A stretch of 64,000 nt of DNA from Silene conica (lineage: Eukaryota > Streptophyta > Magnoliopsida > Caryophyllales > Caryophyllaceae), in assembly GCA_029255685.2 (NCBI GenBank), contig CM055311.2, forward strand, positions 58,983,048 to 59,047,047. The letters run 5' to 3'. Each line of letters opens with the position of its first letter. The stretch's first letter is position 1. A program made the translations under genes and the position numbers. Positions 38,821 through 50,128 of this stretch are shown here, piece by piece. The notes beneath the pieces were generated by a model. That model searched no databases. It had not been told where the DNA came from and saw only the letters and a program-made list of their open reading frames with translations.

Positions 38821-41800
38821 GACCATATCATTGTTAAATTTATGATTTTTGTGTTTACTTGTGATGGAGGGGTAAATCTGTTAACTTTATCATTATATGT
38901 CATAGTATCATATTTAGTGATATGTGGTACATGTTCCCGAGGCCATGATAGTATAAAGTCGTTATCATAATGATAAGCTTTATTGACTTACATGTTTTCT
39001 TTCTACCATAGTTGTGAGCTAGAATGTGATGAATGCGTTATAAGAGATGCTATAGGATATACACTTAGATACGTATGTGGCGTAGAACCTGAGGTAGGAT
39101 AGGTTAATATGGTATCATACATATTAGAGTCTGTAATTTAGTGAAAAGGTGACGTAGAGCTGAAACTTGTTTTGCCTGATTTTTACATCTACTTAATCCG
39201 ATTGTCATTTATTCTGCGCTCACCATTTATGGGCAAAGATTTTACGCATGATATTCTCACAAGTTTGTTTTCATATGTTGTTGGTTTTATGGCTAAATTA
39301 TTTACACAATTAAAATAATAAATATTTTACTGGTTAATGGCCAAATGTTCATGCTCAATTATATTTTGATCCATGTTTTATAAATCATGTCATTTAAACG
39401 TACTTATTGCTTATGGATGATTTCAACTCTACCGTTCAAAGGAGTCGTTTAAATTTCTAAAAATGATAAGCCGCATGATACCCTGATGTGTTATCGTTTA
39501 ATGGTGATTTTTGCAAGTTTCGCTAAGTTCTGATAAATTGTTGTTAAATTTCTGTGTAAACCAACCCATTTGTAAATTCTTTATAAATTAATCTTTCGAG
39601 CTTTGGATTTTATTTTTAATGGCATGATTAGTTGGTCCGTTGTAAAAGTGAAGAGATTGTTCATTTACGGTTTTTTGGGAGTTGAAGTACAATTTATGAC
39701 TTTTTGGAAATACAAGTTTTATGTCAAATTAATATAATAGTTTTGTCATACCTAAAGTTCTATTAACGTAACCTTATAATGTTCTTACATGGTGATAATA
39801 TGTGATGTTAATAACACGTTAATAGATGTGTCTCGATGAGTAGTAAACTAAAAATTTTAATAGACAAACTGATAGCATGAAGTCATGAGTAGAAGTATAT
39901 AACAATCTATTTACAGTTAATTCTGGGTATTTTGAAAAAGGTGTTAATGATTTCTTGTAAATTCATATATTAATTGAGTAATTATGTTAGTTCATTGTCA
40001 TATAATCTCTATAATTTTTGTGTAACTAATTGGATTACGTGGTGCAGTACATGTTATTGTCTTTGTTACAAGGTGAATCACATGTTATGCCAAGTACTGT
40101 TTTGTTTTAAAAAAAAATCTCTTTAATGAGTATATGAATGCTTGTTTTGGAAGTGTTTTCACATTATTACAGGATGGGGGATCGAGTCGAGTCTTATGTG
40201 TTACCAATACTAGTTGTGACATTGACGCTTTAGTTCTTGTAATTGCTTTACTCGTGTCTACAATCTTACTTAAAGGCACTATTATATATGAAAATTTGAC
40301 GTTTGCCTTGTTATGAAAATGTTTTAGAAATTAGAATTTATGTCTTGTTGTCATTTTCACTTGCACTTAGTACTCATGTCTAGTGATCTGTGGAATGTGT
40401 TGCCCTGAGCCATGTTATATTATAATAACTAAAAGTTACGTATATGGTTATTTAAAGATGCATGTCTTAATAAGGAGTTTGATATAAGTAAAACTTCCAT
40501 GTTTTAAGTTATATTGATACGCTCATAAGTGTGACTGTTGTTGTTAGCGGCTAGCTAAAATCTGTAAACATTCGTTTATTTATATACTTGAGCATTCAAT
40601 ATTTTAATCATGTTGCCTCCCGAATCATGAACCTCTATGACCTTATTTTTATTGTATTTTTTTATATATTTTTTTTTCAATACAAAGTGTCAGTATGTCC
40701 CATAATTGTCCTCATGATGCAATATGAGTGTATGGCCTCATACATGTATTACCATGTTCGGATAAAACTTGATAAAACATTCCATTTGATTCCACCTTTT
40801 TATGTACAAGATTTTTCAAGGAATAATTATCGTTTTAATTTCCAGAATGTTACCGTAGTTGCTTTCAATGCCATTTGAAAGTTTTTTTTCACATCTGAAC
40901 ACGGAAATTTTGTGAGTAATACCCTTTTGAATTAGCCTTCCAATGCCGTCTATTTCATGTTTATATAAGGTGTATTTTTGGAAAAACAAATATTTTGGTG
41001 AACAGTAATCACCTTGTTACTACAGAATGTTGATTTCGACCTATAATTTTGTAAACACTCTCATTTAAAACACACTTCTTGTTTGCTTGCGATTCCAACT
41101 CCACTATTTAAAAGGTTCATTCTCGTTTTCAAAATGCTAAGCCAGTAATATCCCAACTTGTCGTTATTTAATGGTGAATTTTTCAAGTTGCGTCAAATTT
41201 ATACTCAAGTGTTGCTAATTTTCTATCTTGATCTATGAAATTATAAAATCCTTTATAAATTACTCATATGAGCTTTTGGCATGATTTTCTATCTCTGCGT
41301 TGTAAACTCTCTGTATTTTATAAAGATTTAATTAAGCATTTAATTATTACCAAAGTATTGGAAAGTGACAACGTGATTCGTACTCCTAATCTTCGTGTCA
41401 AGTTTGACTTGGTTTTTTATGTAATATGTGAAACACGATTTATATGCATTTACCTGATCTTTACATTCATATATGCCTAAAAAAAGTGTACTCATATACT
41501 TACGAATAAGGTTTAGTGAGTTACGTTCCTATGTTTTAAATGAGTATTAATTAGATTGAGAAACTGATAATGTGATTCGTAGCGTATGATTTATTTTACT
41601 AGCACGTGCTGTTGTCACATTCTTGGTCGATATTATAACTTTTACTCAATGGTATGGATGTTGGTGGGGGTTACGGGACGTAACCATGTTTTAAGGAGGA
41701 TATGATTGTAAAATCTCGAGGATATGATATGTTTGGTTGGACTGTCATGATTGGTTTATTAAAATTGACTATACTTGAAGTAAGTAATGAAATGTTTGGG

Positions 41801-41826
41801 CAGATATTACCTTTTGGCTCGTATTG
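38821..41826. other. Internal region of the large retrotransposon, non-coding
   Basis: Three kilobases of AT-rich DNA without gag, protease, reverse transcriptase or integrase similarity. Two parts (about 39440-39540 and 41110-41215) share diverged motifs such as 'tttaatggtgaattttt', suggesting an old internal duplication. Confidence 0.55.
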
Positions 41827-42285
41827 TGAAACCACATTGCGCCACGTCAGCCATTTTACGTAATTCTTTAATATATATAATGATGGGGGTGTTACAAAGT
41901 GGTATCAGAGCGAACGATCCTCAGGCCTAAACCAAATGAATAATAATGAACACAGGAAGAGTCTAATAAAATGAACCCGAGATGCAACTGATAAGAGCCC
42001 CGAAAAGGGATGGGATGAGTTAGGGGCCCCCTCACACCAAACCATGGGCCCTTTCAGTTCTCACTCGGAAACCCAATGAGAGTAATTGAAGAGTGGGGTA
42101 GTCTATATAGTGACCTAATATAGTAACGTACATTCGTACTATCTTCTCTGCAGGAACGGAGTAAGGTAAGTAAATTGAGTGTATACTAATTGATTATTCG
42201 CTAGAATGATATGATCATATTGTTGGTGCTTGAAGTAATGATATATTCTGAAAATGTTCATATATACGATTCTCTAGTTATGATA
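41827..42285 (+). repeat. Helitron end / LTR end / PBS / leader block, copy 2
   Basis: Near-identical to 38356-38820. It includes the terminal bases of Helitron B, the LTR end GGTGTTACA (ending 41896) and a second primer-binding site (41900-41911). It passes directly into the truncated 3' LTR at 42301. Confidence 0.9.
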
Positions 42286-42300
42286 TGATCATTGCATATT

Positions 42301-42648
42301 TATCCTACTCAACCGCGAGCTTGACCGTGTATTCGTTTGACATCTGTGATGATCCGTAATGGGGAGCAGATTTGACAGGAAAGATGGATCTATAGGAGCG
42401 TGGGATGACATGGGCACTTGGATGGACCGACTTAGAATTAGACCACATATGTAGAAGTTATCAGTTGTACTTTATTTTCCGCTACGTATTAATTGTAATA
42501 TCAAAAGTTTAAATTTGATCAGTTTTATATAAAGTACTTTGGTTTGATTTACTTTGTTATTCACTACCTCGGTCATTCCGAGATGGTAACAGCTCTATTT
42601 ATTTGAGAATGTCTTGCTAAAGGCTCTTAAATAAATGAGGGTGTTACA
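42301..42648 (+). repeat. Truncated 3' LTR of the large retrotransposon
   Basis: The 348 bp are collinear with 36691-37025 plus 38413-38425 of the 5' LTR, without Helitron B. The copy ends GTTACA and is followed by ATAAA. Confidence 0.9.
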
Positions 42649-42653
42649 ATAAA

Positions 42654-42925
42654 CACATCATTAACAATGGCAGGACTAACATAACTCTTAAAATTGTAAA
42701 ACAAAAAAAAGTGAACATGTCATTGACAATGAAATATCTAACATAACTTTTAAATTTGGAAAAAAAAAAGTGAACACGCCATTAATGGCATGTCTTTAGT
42801 CTCCAAAAAAAAGGATCGTGATATTCATCTATCACCGCTCTAAAATGGTTGGCTAAAGTACAAAATGTCTAGTTATTATTCTGTCAGCAAGGCTCATGCC
42901 GCAGTGCCCACAACAACGAAGGTAA
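42654..42925. repeat. Short tandem repeat spacer
   Basis: A unit of about 70 bp containing 'aacatca/gtcattaacaatg' and 'taacataactcttaaa' is repeated two to three times up to about 42790. No gene was seen. Confidence 0.5.
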
Positions 42926-43735
42926 GCTTTAATAACCCGAACTTTTGAGTCAGCCACTCGACCGAGTGGAGCTAGGGAAACCTCCAGCCAGCTTCTACTC
43001 AACCAAGTGAGATAGTTACTCGACCGAGTGGAAGGCACTCGGCTGAGTGTATAGGTCACTCGGCCGAGTGGACCTAGAAAATCTCCGGGTAGTCTTTACT
43101 CAGCAGAGTAACTAGGTCACTCGACTGAGTGGGAGTAGGGATGACAGTGGGTCGGGTCCCCGACCCAGACCCTTAGGGTCCGACCCTAATGGATCGGGTA
43201 TGGGTTTGAATTTTTGAGAGCCGCTCGGGTATGGGTCGAGTATTGGTCTTATATAACATCATCGGGTCCGGGTCCGGGTTTTTGTGTTGGGACCCTACCC
43301 GACCCTTAGACCCTTATATTTATTAAAAAAAAGGAAAAAAAAAACACATACAGACGTCAATAACCCATATAACACACATACAGACGGTTATTATTAGTTA
43401 TCAGTAATATACTATACGCATATCCAAATACCCATTAAGAATAATGAGAAAATTAATGAAAATGATATGTTTGAGTATTATGTAAAGGATATAATTTAGG
43501 GAAAAAAATGCTTAATCAAGGAAAAAAGCAGACCCTATGGTAGACTTTATTCGGACCTGGACCCTCTGAGTCGGATATGGGTCCATTGATTTCAGACCCT
43601 TTAGGGTCTAAGTCGGTTATTGGTCCAGGGTATGTGACTTAGAGTCGGATCTGGGTCTTGCTGGACTCTATCCAGACCCTACCCAGTGCTAACCCTTAGT
43701 GAGAGTCACTCGATCGAGTGAAACTTTACTTGGTC
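42926..43735. mobile_element. Ty3/gypsy LTR fragment with palindromic ACTCGACCGAGT motifs
   Basis: The fragment reads 'ttaataacccgaacttttgag', then at least six imperfect palindromes of the type CACTCGACCGAGTG between 42950 and 43130, resuming after the hAT-like insert at 43707-43735. The same palindromes occur in the LTR at 54532-55885 (near 54830-54900), so this appears to be a related LTR fragment. Confidence 0.55.
43137..43697. mobile_element. hAT-like non-autonomous element, GGGTC-rich, 561 bp
   Basis: The imperfect terminal inverted repeats are 'agggatgacagtgggtcggg' and, on the other strand from the right end, 'agggttagcactgggtaggg'. They are flanked by near-identical direct repeats AGTGGGAGT and AGTGAGAGT (8-9 bp). 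The subterminal DNA is full of 'gggtcgggt' and its complement. There is no open frame. It interrupts the LTR fragment at 42926-43735. Confidence 0.7.
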
Positions 43736-43849
43736 GATAGTCACGTCGCTTTCAACAAAAATCTGCGTGAGAGTTTGTCTTATTCCCTTTACCTTTTCCC
43801 AACCTTGTTTTCTAAGAAATTTTCCCCTAAAACATTCATAACCTTATCC

Positions 43850-44698
43850 TCAACACACACCTACGAGCCGGCTCTTGTAAGTCAATTGCAATCGCAACTT
43901 GACGAAGAAAGAGCGGCAAATGCGGAAAGAGATGAGGAGATGCGGTTGATGAGCGAACGTGTCAAAGCCATGGAAACATATTTCTACTCTTGCAACCCCA
44001 GCTCACGACCATTTAATGAAGACCCTAACGATCCAAGTGGAAAGGGCGGCGGCGGTAGTGGAGCTAGCATGGGATTTCAAGTAGTTAATTAGTTTAGTAA
44101 CTTACGAAAAATTGTCGAACATGGAGACTTATTAGTTTATTTAACGAGTTCTTGTAATTTGATAATGGTTCTCTTTTTCTATAAATGAGATTTGGTAATT
44201 TGTTTGAAAGGGTGTTCGTCACCAAATTGCTGGTTACTTTCTGTTTGCAGGGAATTGTGTATTGAATTGACGGCGCATTGGATTTGACAGGAACAAAATG
44301 AATTTTCATGAAAAACGCCCAGGTAATTTAGCGACTGAAACGATCTAAATGACGACTGATTTCAGTCACCAAAACAGAGCAGCTCAACCAAAAACCCCTG
44401 GAAAGTCAGGGGATTTGGCGACTGAACGGAGGAATTGGCGGCTGAATTCAGTTGCCAATTTGGCGACTACCTGTTGTTCAGTCGCCAAATTGGCGTCTAC
44501 TATTTCCGTCGTCGACTCCTTCTTATGGCGACTACCCAATCTGTCGCCAAATTTGGCGACTGACATTAGTCGCCCGAGTTTTTTTGGCGACGAAAGTCTG
44601 CGACTACTCTTTGGCGACTGATTTCAGTCGCCAATTTGTATTTGGCGACTGATTTCAATCGCCAAAATCTGTCGCCCGTTTTAAGAATCGTTGTAGTG
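43850..44698 (+). mobile_element. 3' end of a CACTA (En/Spm) transposon
   Basis: The right terminus is TTGTAGTG (44698), the complement of the CACTACAA terminal repeat. Before it, 44326-44690 hold many copies of 'ggcgactga' and 'tcagtcgcca' in both orientations, the subterminal repeats typical of CACTA elements. A fragment of the transposase-type protein lies upstream. The left end is not in evidence, so this is a truncated copy. Confidence 0.75.
43862..44092 (+). pseudogene. CACTA-element protein C-terminal fragment
   Basis: The open stretch codes for a Glu/Arg/Ala-rich coiled coil (QLQSQLDEERAANAERDEEM, then RVKAMETYF) and a glycine-rich tail, ending TAA at about 44092. This form is common at the C-terminus of plant En/Spm-type transposase-associated proteins. 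The location just inside CACTA subterminal repeats supports that origin. The reading frame continues upstream to 43718 but the N-terminal part is not recognisable. No catalytic region is present. Confidence 0.5.
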
Positions 44699-44718
44699 AC
44701 ACACACACATATACACAC

Positions 44719-44721
<3 letters not shown>

Positions 44722-44810
<89 letters not shown>
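44722..44810. repeat. (TA)n tract, left flank of element B
   Basis: Uninterrupted TA dinucleotides that start just after a short CA-rich run following the CACTA terminus. This is the first of four TA tracts that separate elements B, C and D. Confidence 0.95.
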
Positions 44811-44813
<3 letters not shown>

Positions 44814-46211
44814 GCCGGATCACGTGAGGCCGCCTATTACGGTGAGGCCGCCGGACCTCACGCATCCCCAAGCTGTTTGGGCCAAATTCACTCACCCTGA
44901 AGCTGTTGGGCCGACTTAACACTCCATTATTCAATGTTTGGGCTGAAAAATTTGGGGTCTTCACAAGTTAAGCTTCTAGTTTCACAGTTTCACAGTTTCA
45001 CAAATATTTGCTTCCAGTTTCACAAGTTAAGCATCTAGTTTCACAAGTTAAGCTTCTATTTTCACAAAATAAGCTTCTAGTTTCACAAGTTAAGCATCTA
45101 GTTTCACAGTTTCACAATATTTGCTTACAGTTTCATATCTTAAGCATCTAGTTTCACAAGTTAAGCTTCTAGTTTCACAGAATAAGCTTCTAGTTTCACA
45201 AGTTAAGCATCTAGTTTCACAGTTTCACAATATTTGCTTCCAGTTTCACAAGTTAAGCATCTAGTTTCACAAATTAAGCTTCTAGTTTCACAGTTTCACA
45301 GTTCACAATATTTGCTTACAGTTTCACATCTTAAGCATCTAGTTTCACAAGTTAAGCTTCTAGTTTCACAGAATAAGCTTCTAGTTTCACAAGTTAAGCA
45401 TCTAGTTTCACAGTTTCACAGTTTCACAATATGTGCTTCCAGTTTCACATATTAAGCATCTAGTTTCACAAGTTAAGCTTCTAGTTTCACAGTTTCACAG
45501 GACCACAAGTTAAGCATCTAGTTTCACATATTAAGCATCTAATGTTGCGAGTTGCTTCAGTTGGTTCATGTTTTGCATACAAGCGCAGAAATCAATTATC
45601 GCAACTTGAGACTTGATTGATGATGATATCGGCACCGAATCAATTATCACACAACTTCAGAACAAATCTACTTCTAATTATAAAACGCTAAATTAAAGAT
45701 AGTTCGTGTTTTGCAATTACAAACGTGCGACAATCGCATAAATCAATTATCGCAACTTGAGACTTGAATGATGATGATATCGGTACCGGTACGACATCGG
45801 ATGACGACGAAAAGCCGACAAGGATCACTAGAAGACCGAGATCTTTGAATTGCTAGTGAAATCAATGTTTAATTAGCGAAACAAGGTAAAATTAATCGAT
45901 GTATAAGGATGTTTTTTGATGGAAATTAATGCAGAAATTATGTGATTATGTTGAAATTAGATTCAGAAGGTACCATAAAACACATTAAAATATGAAGACG
46001 AAGACGAATTTGACGAAGATGAATAATGGGATTGGTATTTTGTTGGCTGTTTAATAATGGGATTTGTATTTTGTTTAATAATGAGATTGGCAGATTTTGT
46101 TTTTCTATCTCATTACACGTGGCACAATCTGGTGCATTTATGATATTTAAATCTGACGGTGTATGATGGGTCCAGCGGCCTCACCCTAAGAAGGGTGCCT
46201 CACGTGATTCG

Positions 46212-46216
<5 letters not shown>
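44811..46216. mobile_element. (TA)n-flanked TIR element B with TTTCACAAGTTAAGC array
   Basis: The terminal repeats 'cggatcacgtgaggc' (left, 44815) and its diverged complement 'gcctcacgtgattcg' (right, 46197) lie directly against TA tracts. Inner terminal repeats 'ggtgaggccgc' and 'gcggcctcacc' follow. The array at 44962-45545 contains about 25 units of roughly 22 bp ('agtttcacaagttaagcat'). From 45560 two diverged copies of a segment with 'aatcaattatcgcaacttg' occur. It has no coding capacity. Confidence 0.75.

Positions 46217-46290
<74 letters not shown>
46217..46290. repeat. (TA)n tract shared by elements B and C
   Basis: About 74 bp of uninterrupted TA between the right terminus of B and the left terminus of C. 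Confidence 0.95.
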
Positions 46291-46292
<2 letters not shown>

Positions 46293-47569
46293 TTTAGGAT
46301 CCGGTGAGAACGATCACTCGGTGCAAACGGTGAGAACGAATATAAACCTTTGGATTTAAGTGAGATTAAAGGTTGAGATCACGCATAAATCTACCCCATA
46401 GCCTAATATTACAAGGTTGAGATCACGTCGGCGACAACAGCTAAGTGACACCGACAGCCACCATGCCCGACGTCGGCGACATCACCAGCCGCCCCAGAAA
46501 CCACCGTCAACATCACCGACTACCTTGAACGACGCAAACGATAACATCACCGTTCCCCCCAAAACACCCTTCTAACACTATTCTCTCTCCTCAGTCGTCA
46601 CTCGTGAAAATCAACACCCAGACACGGAACCCCAATGCTTACCGACGTCACCACCGCCGTTCACCCACTCCACCGACAATATTGACCACCAATTTAGTCA
46701 GCCTACATCTTTCTTTCCTTTTTCGCTCATTACACTAACACATGTATCTGGAACTGTTTTTTATGTACCTAGTGATTAATTTGATGTATCTATGTTAAGA
46801 TACATTAAATTAGTGGTTAGATACGTCAACAATTCGTGTAGATACATTGAAATAACTAAAAACCAAGGAAGATGAGGACATTGTCGGAGCTCCGTCGGAA
46901 GGACAATGGAGTATTGTTATGCGTCAAAGTGGATGAAGTGTGGTATCGACCCAGCCAGAAATGCATTAAAATAGTCATTAGATGCATGAAAAATTATTGT
47001 ATATACATTAAAATAGACGGGAACCCAACTATGGGAAGAGGTCAGGTGGTTGTCCCGGGCGACTTGCAGCAGTTCAGAAGTTCGACCAAACATTCGACAA
47101 AGCCAAACCTCATTGTTTGATGGCAGTACGATGGGAGTTATGATCGGATCTCCGATGATGCAAGATTCCGGCGCAACTCTAGTCCAACCATTCTTAATTG
47201 AATCAAGCTCATAAAATGAGCCAATCAATTGTTGTGTATAGTGGAGATAGGGTGGTTGAGGAGGAAGGATAATCGGGATTTGGGATTTTTAATTCCGAAA
47301 TGTTAGGCTCGTGGTGTTCATCAGTTCAATTGTTTACATGGAGTAGTGCGCCGACGTCGGGATGTTCGCTAGAGCTTTATCGGTGTTGATGGTGATTAGT
47401 AATTGTGTTGGCAGATGATGGGGAAGATGATATTGGATGGTGGGGGCGGGTTTTGAGGAAATTGGATGTTAAGGAAATAATGTGATGACAGGGAGTCATA
47501 TGAAAGGGGTTAATTAGTTTGTTCTCACCGTATGCACCGAATGACCGTTCTCACCGGATCTTGCCTCTC
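46291..47569. mobile_element. (TA)n-flanked TIR element C
   Basis: The left end 'ggatccggtgagaacgatca' and inner 'cggtgagaacg' are matched in reverse by the right end 'ccgttctcaccggatcttgc' and inner 'gttctcaccg'. The inverted repeats span about 50 bp. The interior has a degenerate array of 'gatgtatct/agatacatt' motifs near 46736-47010. It has no credible gene. The open frame at 46872 crosses the array. Confidence 0.8.
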
Positions 47570-49760
47570 TATATATATATACATATATATAGGAATGTGA
47601 TCATGTAAGTATTAGTTATATATTTGAGGATTGAGGATTACTACATACCGTCAGATTTAAGAGATCCAACGTCCAATTATTGAGCGTGAATCATTAAGGG
47701 CAAAATGACATTTCACTATGCGCGTATATAAACTCAATTATCGGCCAAATTTCGTCATTTCCCCCTAAATTTACTTCTCTCTCTATCTTCTCTCTTCTCC
47801 TAATATTTCTTCCCTGGCAACCCTAATTTTTCTTAGGATTTCTTCAAATTCATAGTTCTACAGCTCGATTTCGACTTATTCGTCTTTTTCCGATCAATTA
47901 TCATACTATTTCAATCATAATCGTCTTGTGAGGTACGTTATTGTTGTTAATTTCACCTTTATATTCTCTTTAATTTGTAATTTCATATATAAATCACATA
48001 TTTTTTTTTCATTTTTCGTTCATGTATTTTCAATTAGTAGTCATCTTACTGCGTTTTTTTTCTAATTTTCTTACTATATTTTCAATTTCATCTTACTTTA
48101 TTGTTATTTCAGCTTTATTTGTTGTGTTCCCTAAATTTGTTACGTTTCTTTCGTATTTTCTAGGTTTTCTATCATAATTCCGATGTCAGGTATGTTATTG
48201 GTCTTAACTTCAACTTTATGTTCTTTTCAATTTGTAATTTGAGCTTTAAATCACATGTTATTTTCGTTCTCGTACATATATTTCCAGTTAGTAATCATCT
48301 TACTGCATTTCTTATAATTTTTGCACCTAAATTTAATTATGTGCATTTTAATTCTTATTTTATGTTTTACGATTTTGTTTGCCCTAAGATTAAGTTGTGA
48401 TATTGATGTTTTACGAATTTTAACAAAATATAATTGTTGTAATCTGAATTGTCAAATTTAGGAAAAGATAATTGTTGCAGTATGCATAGAGTGTGATATT
48501 GTTCTACAGAATGTGTGATATCGTTTTACAGGATGTATGATATTTCTTAGCATAATATGTGTGATATTGTTTAGCTATATGTGTGATATCTGTTTAGCAG
48601 ACTGTGTCACATTTGATTCGTAATTTCTGATCTATGTTCAATTCACTTTAGAATGTTGTATATGTAGGAGTTGTTGATTAGTGTTGTTGATTCGTGATCT
48701 AATAATACACTTCTGATGTTCAATAAATGTTGCATTTTGATCAAAATTCAGGTACAATTTTTGCCTTATTGCTCTCGAATTTGGAATTTAGGTATATTTT
48801 AGTGAAATAATTGTTAAAATCGAGTAATTATTCAATAAATGTTGTATTACTGTTTTGAATCTGAGATATAATTATAAACTAGGTATAATTGTGTGAAATA
48901 GTGCATTTATTTTCAGATTTTGATTCATTTTTGCTCAAATTAGGTACACAAATTATTGCAAAAATTTATTAATTTTCATATATTTGAACCAATTACTATC
49001 ATCAATTGCAGTTATTGTTGTTAATTAGATGTAATAGCTCGCTTCATAGCTAGTCATGTGTTTCAACTGACATAGTAGTTTGTTAGGCCTATGATCGATT
49101 TTTTTTTGTCTTAAGTCATGTGTGGAGTTTTTGAGAGAGGAAATGAATGACATAGTTTTTATCTTGTGTCATGTAATAGCTCGCTTCATAGCTAGTCATT
49201 TCCTCAATTGGCATTGGAGTTTGACTCATTTCATTTCGAAACTCTTTCAGTTTCTGGGTCGACTTGCAGCACTCGTAAATCCCTGCCCGATTGGAATTAG
49301 CATACCCAACATATATTATTTTGAAGCTGCGAATGTTAGCTATCATGTCAAACAAGAATCACTCAAAGTAGTAACCTAGAACTCTAGATATGGAGCTTTG
49401 AGTGCTCGCAGGTCACGGCTGATCTTTGTTGTACATTTTAGAATGCAGTGGCAACTTTCATATTGCAGAACTTTTGACTCAAGATGCACCACGAAGTGAA
49501 CTATATACCAAATAGAAACTAAATGAGTTAGCTACACTTTCCAACAAGAATTACCTTAGGATGTTTCCTGGTTTCGGAGATATAAGCAGTTTAGTACTGA
49601 CAGGCCAGTTTCGAAAATGGCATATCATTCACGCGTGACAGTCTTTGAAGCATTCTTGTGAAAAATATATTCAATGAATATGGCCGATTCCAACTCCATA
49701 GGAAAGTAAACTCTTCCAAAATTATATTTCATTTTCGCACTTAGTGTTAATGTTAATCTG

Positions 49761-49830
49761 TCATCTTATAGCTCAAAAGGGAGAGCATGTGCTATTGCAC
49801 AAGACGTGGGTTCGAACCCCACAAAGATGA
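49761..49830 (+). other. tRNA-like sequence (degenerate)
   Basis: The 7-bp acceptor-like pairing TCATCTT/AAGATGA encloses a D-arm-like 'agctcaaaagggagagc' and a T-arm 'gtgggttcgaaccccac' with a perfect B box. The anticodon arm is abnormal: TGTGC pairs with GCACA around a four-base loop, so no normal seven-base anticodon loop exists. I therefore call it tRNA-derived, not a tRNA gene. Confidence 0.6.
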
Positions 49831-49855
49831 GTTAATGTAATTATATAATTTAAAT

Positions 49856-49931
49856 GTGTGTAGCTCAATTGACTAGTTATGGTCGTAAAGTCGAAAGAGC
49901 GTGATTTTAATCCTATAAATGGAGTCACACT
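49856..49931 (+). other. Second degenerate tRNA-like sequence
   Basis: 'gtagctcaattgactagtta' resembles a D arm and 'cgtgattttaatcc' a decayed B box; the ends 'gtgtg' and 'cacac' pair. It is weaker than its neighbours. Confidence 0.35.
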
Positions 49932-50128
49932 AGGTAAAATTTCTAATAATACGAATTAGTCAATTGCATAACACTAGGTATTCAATTATATAACACTAAC
50001 TATGTTATGAAATAACACTAATTATTCTATGGAAAACACTCAAGTAAGAGAACCACTACAATTTCTAAACGGAAATCATATTTACCTATGAGTGTTTTTC
50101 TAAACTATCATGTAGTTTTACAATACAA

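Larger units (their letters stand above)
32635..42648 (+). mobile_element. Nested non-coding LTR retrotransposon (10.0 kb) with target duplication ATAAA
   Basis: The element starts TGTAATAACC and ends GGTGTTACA. It is bracketed by ATAAA at 32630-32634 and 42649-42653. The 5' LTR runs to 38425, is 5.8 kb with inserts and about 2.7 kb without them. It is followed after 3 bp by the primer-binding site TGGTATCAGAGC, complementary to initiator tRNA-Met. The 3' LTR is reduced to 42301-42648. The internal 38.4-41.8 kb shows no gag or pol, so the element depended on a partner, as large retrotransposon derivatives do. Ty3/gypsy affinity is suggested by LTR resemblance to the copy at 54532. Two Helitrons sit in the 5' LTR. 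Confidence 0.8.

Noticed and set aside
44566-44964. Open frame of repeated Ile-Tyr across the TA tract
   Set aside because: It is the translation of (TA)n and CACTA subterminal repeats; no protein-like composition otherwise. The same applies to frames at 44636-44827 and 46159-46359.
44962-45545. CRISPR-like regularly spaced repeats
   Set aside because: Units are contiguous, degenerate tandem repeats in a plant transposable element, without unique spacers or cas genes.
49761-49830. Functional tRNA gene
   Set aside because: The anticodon arm has a four-base loop and cannot present a normal anticodon, despite good acceptor and T arms.
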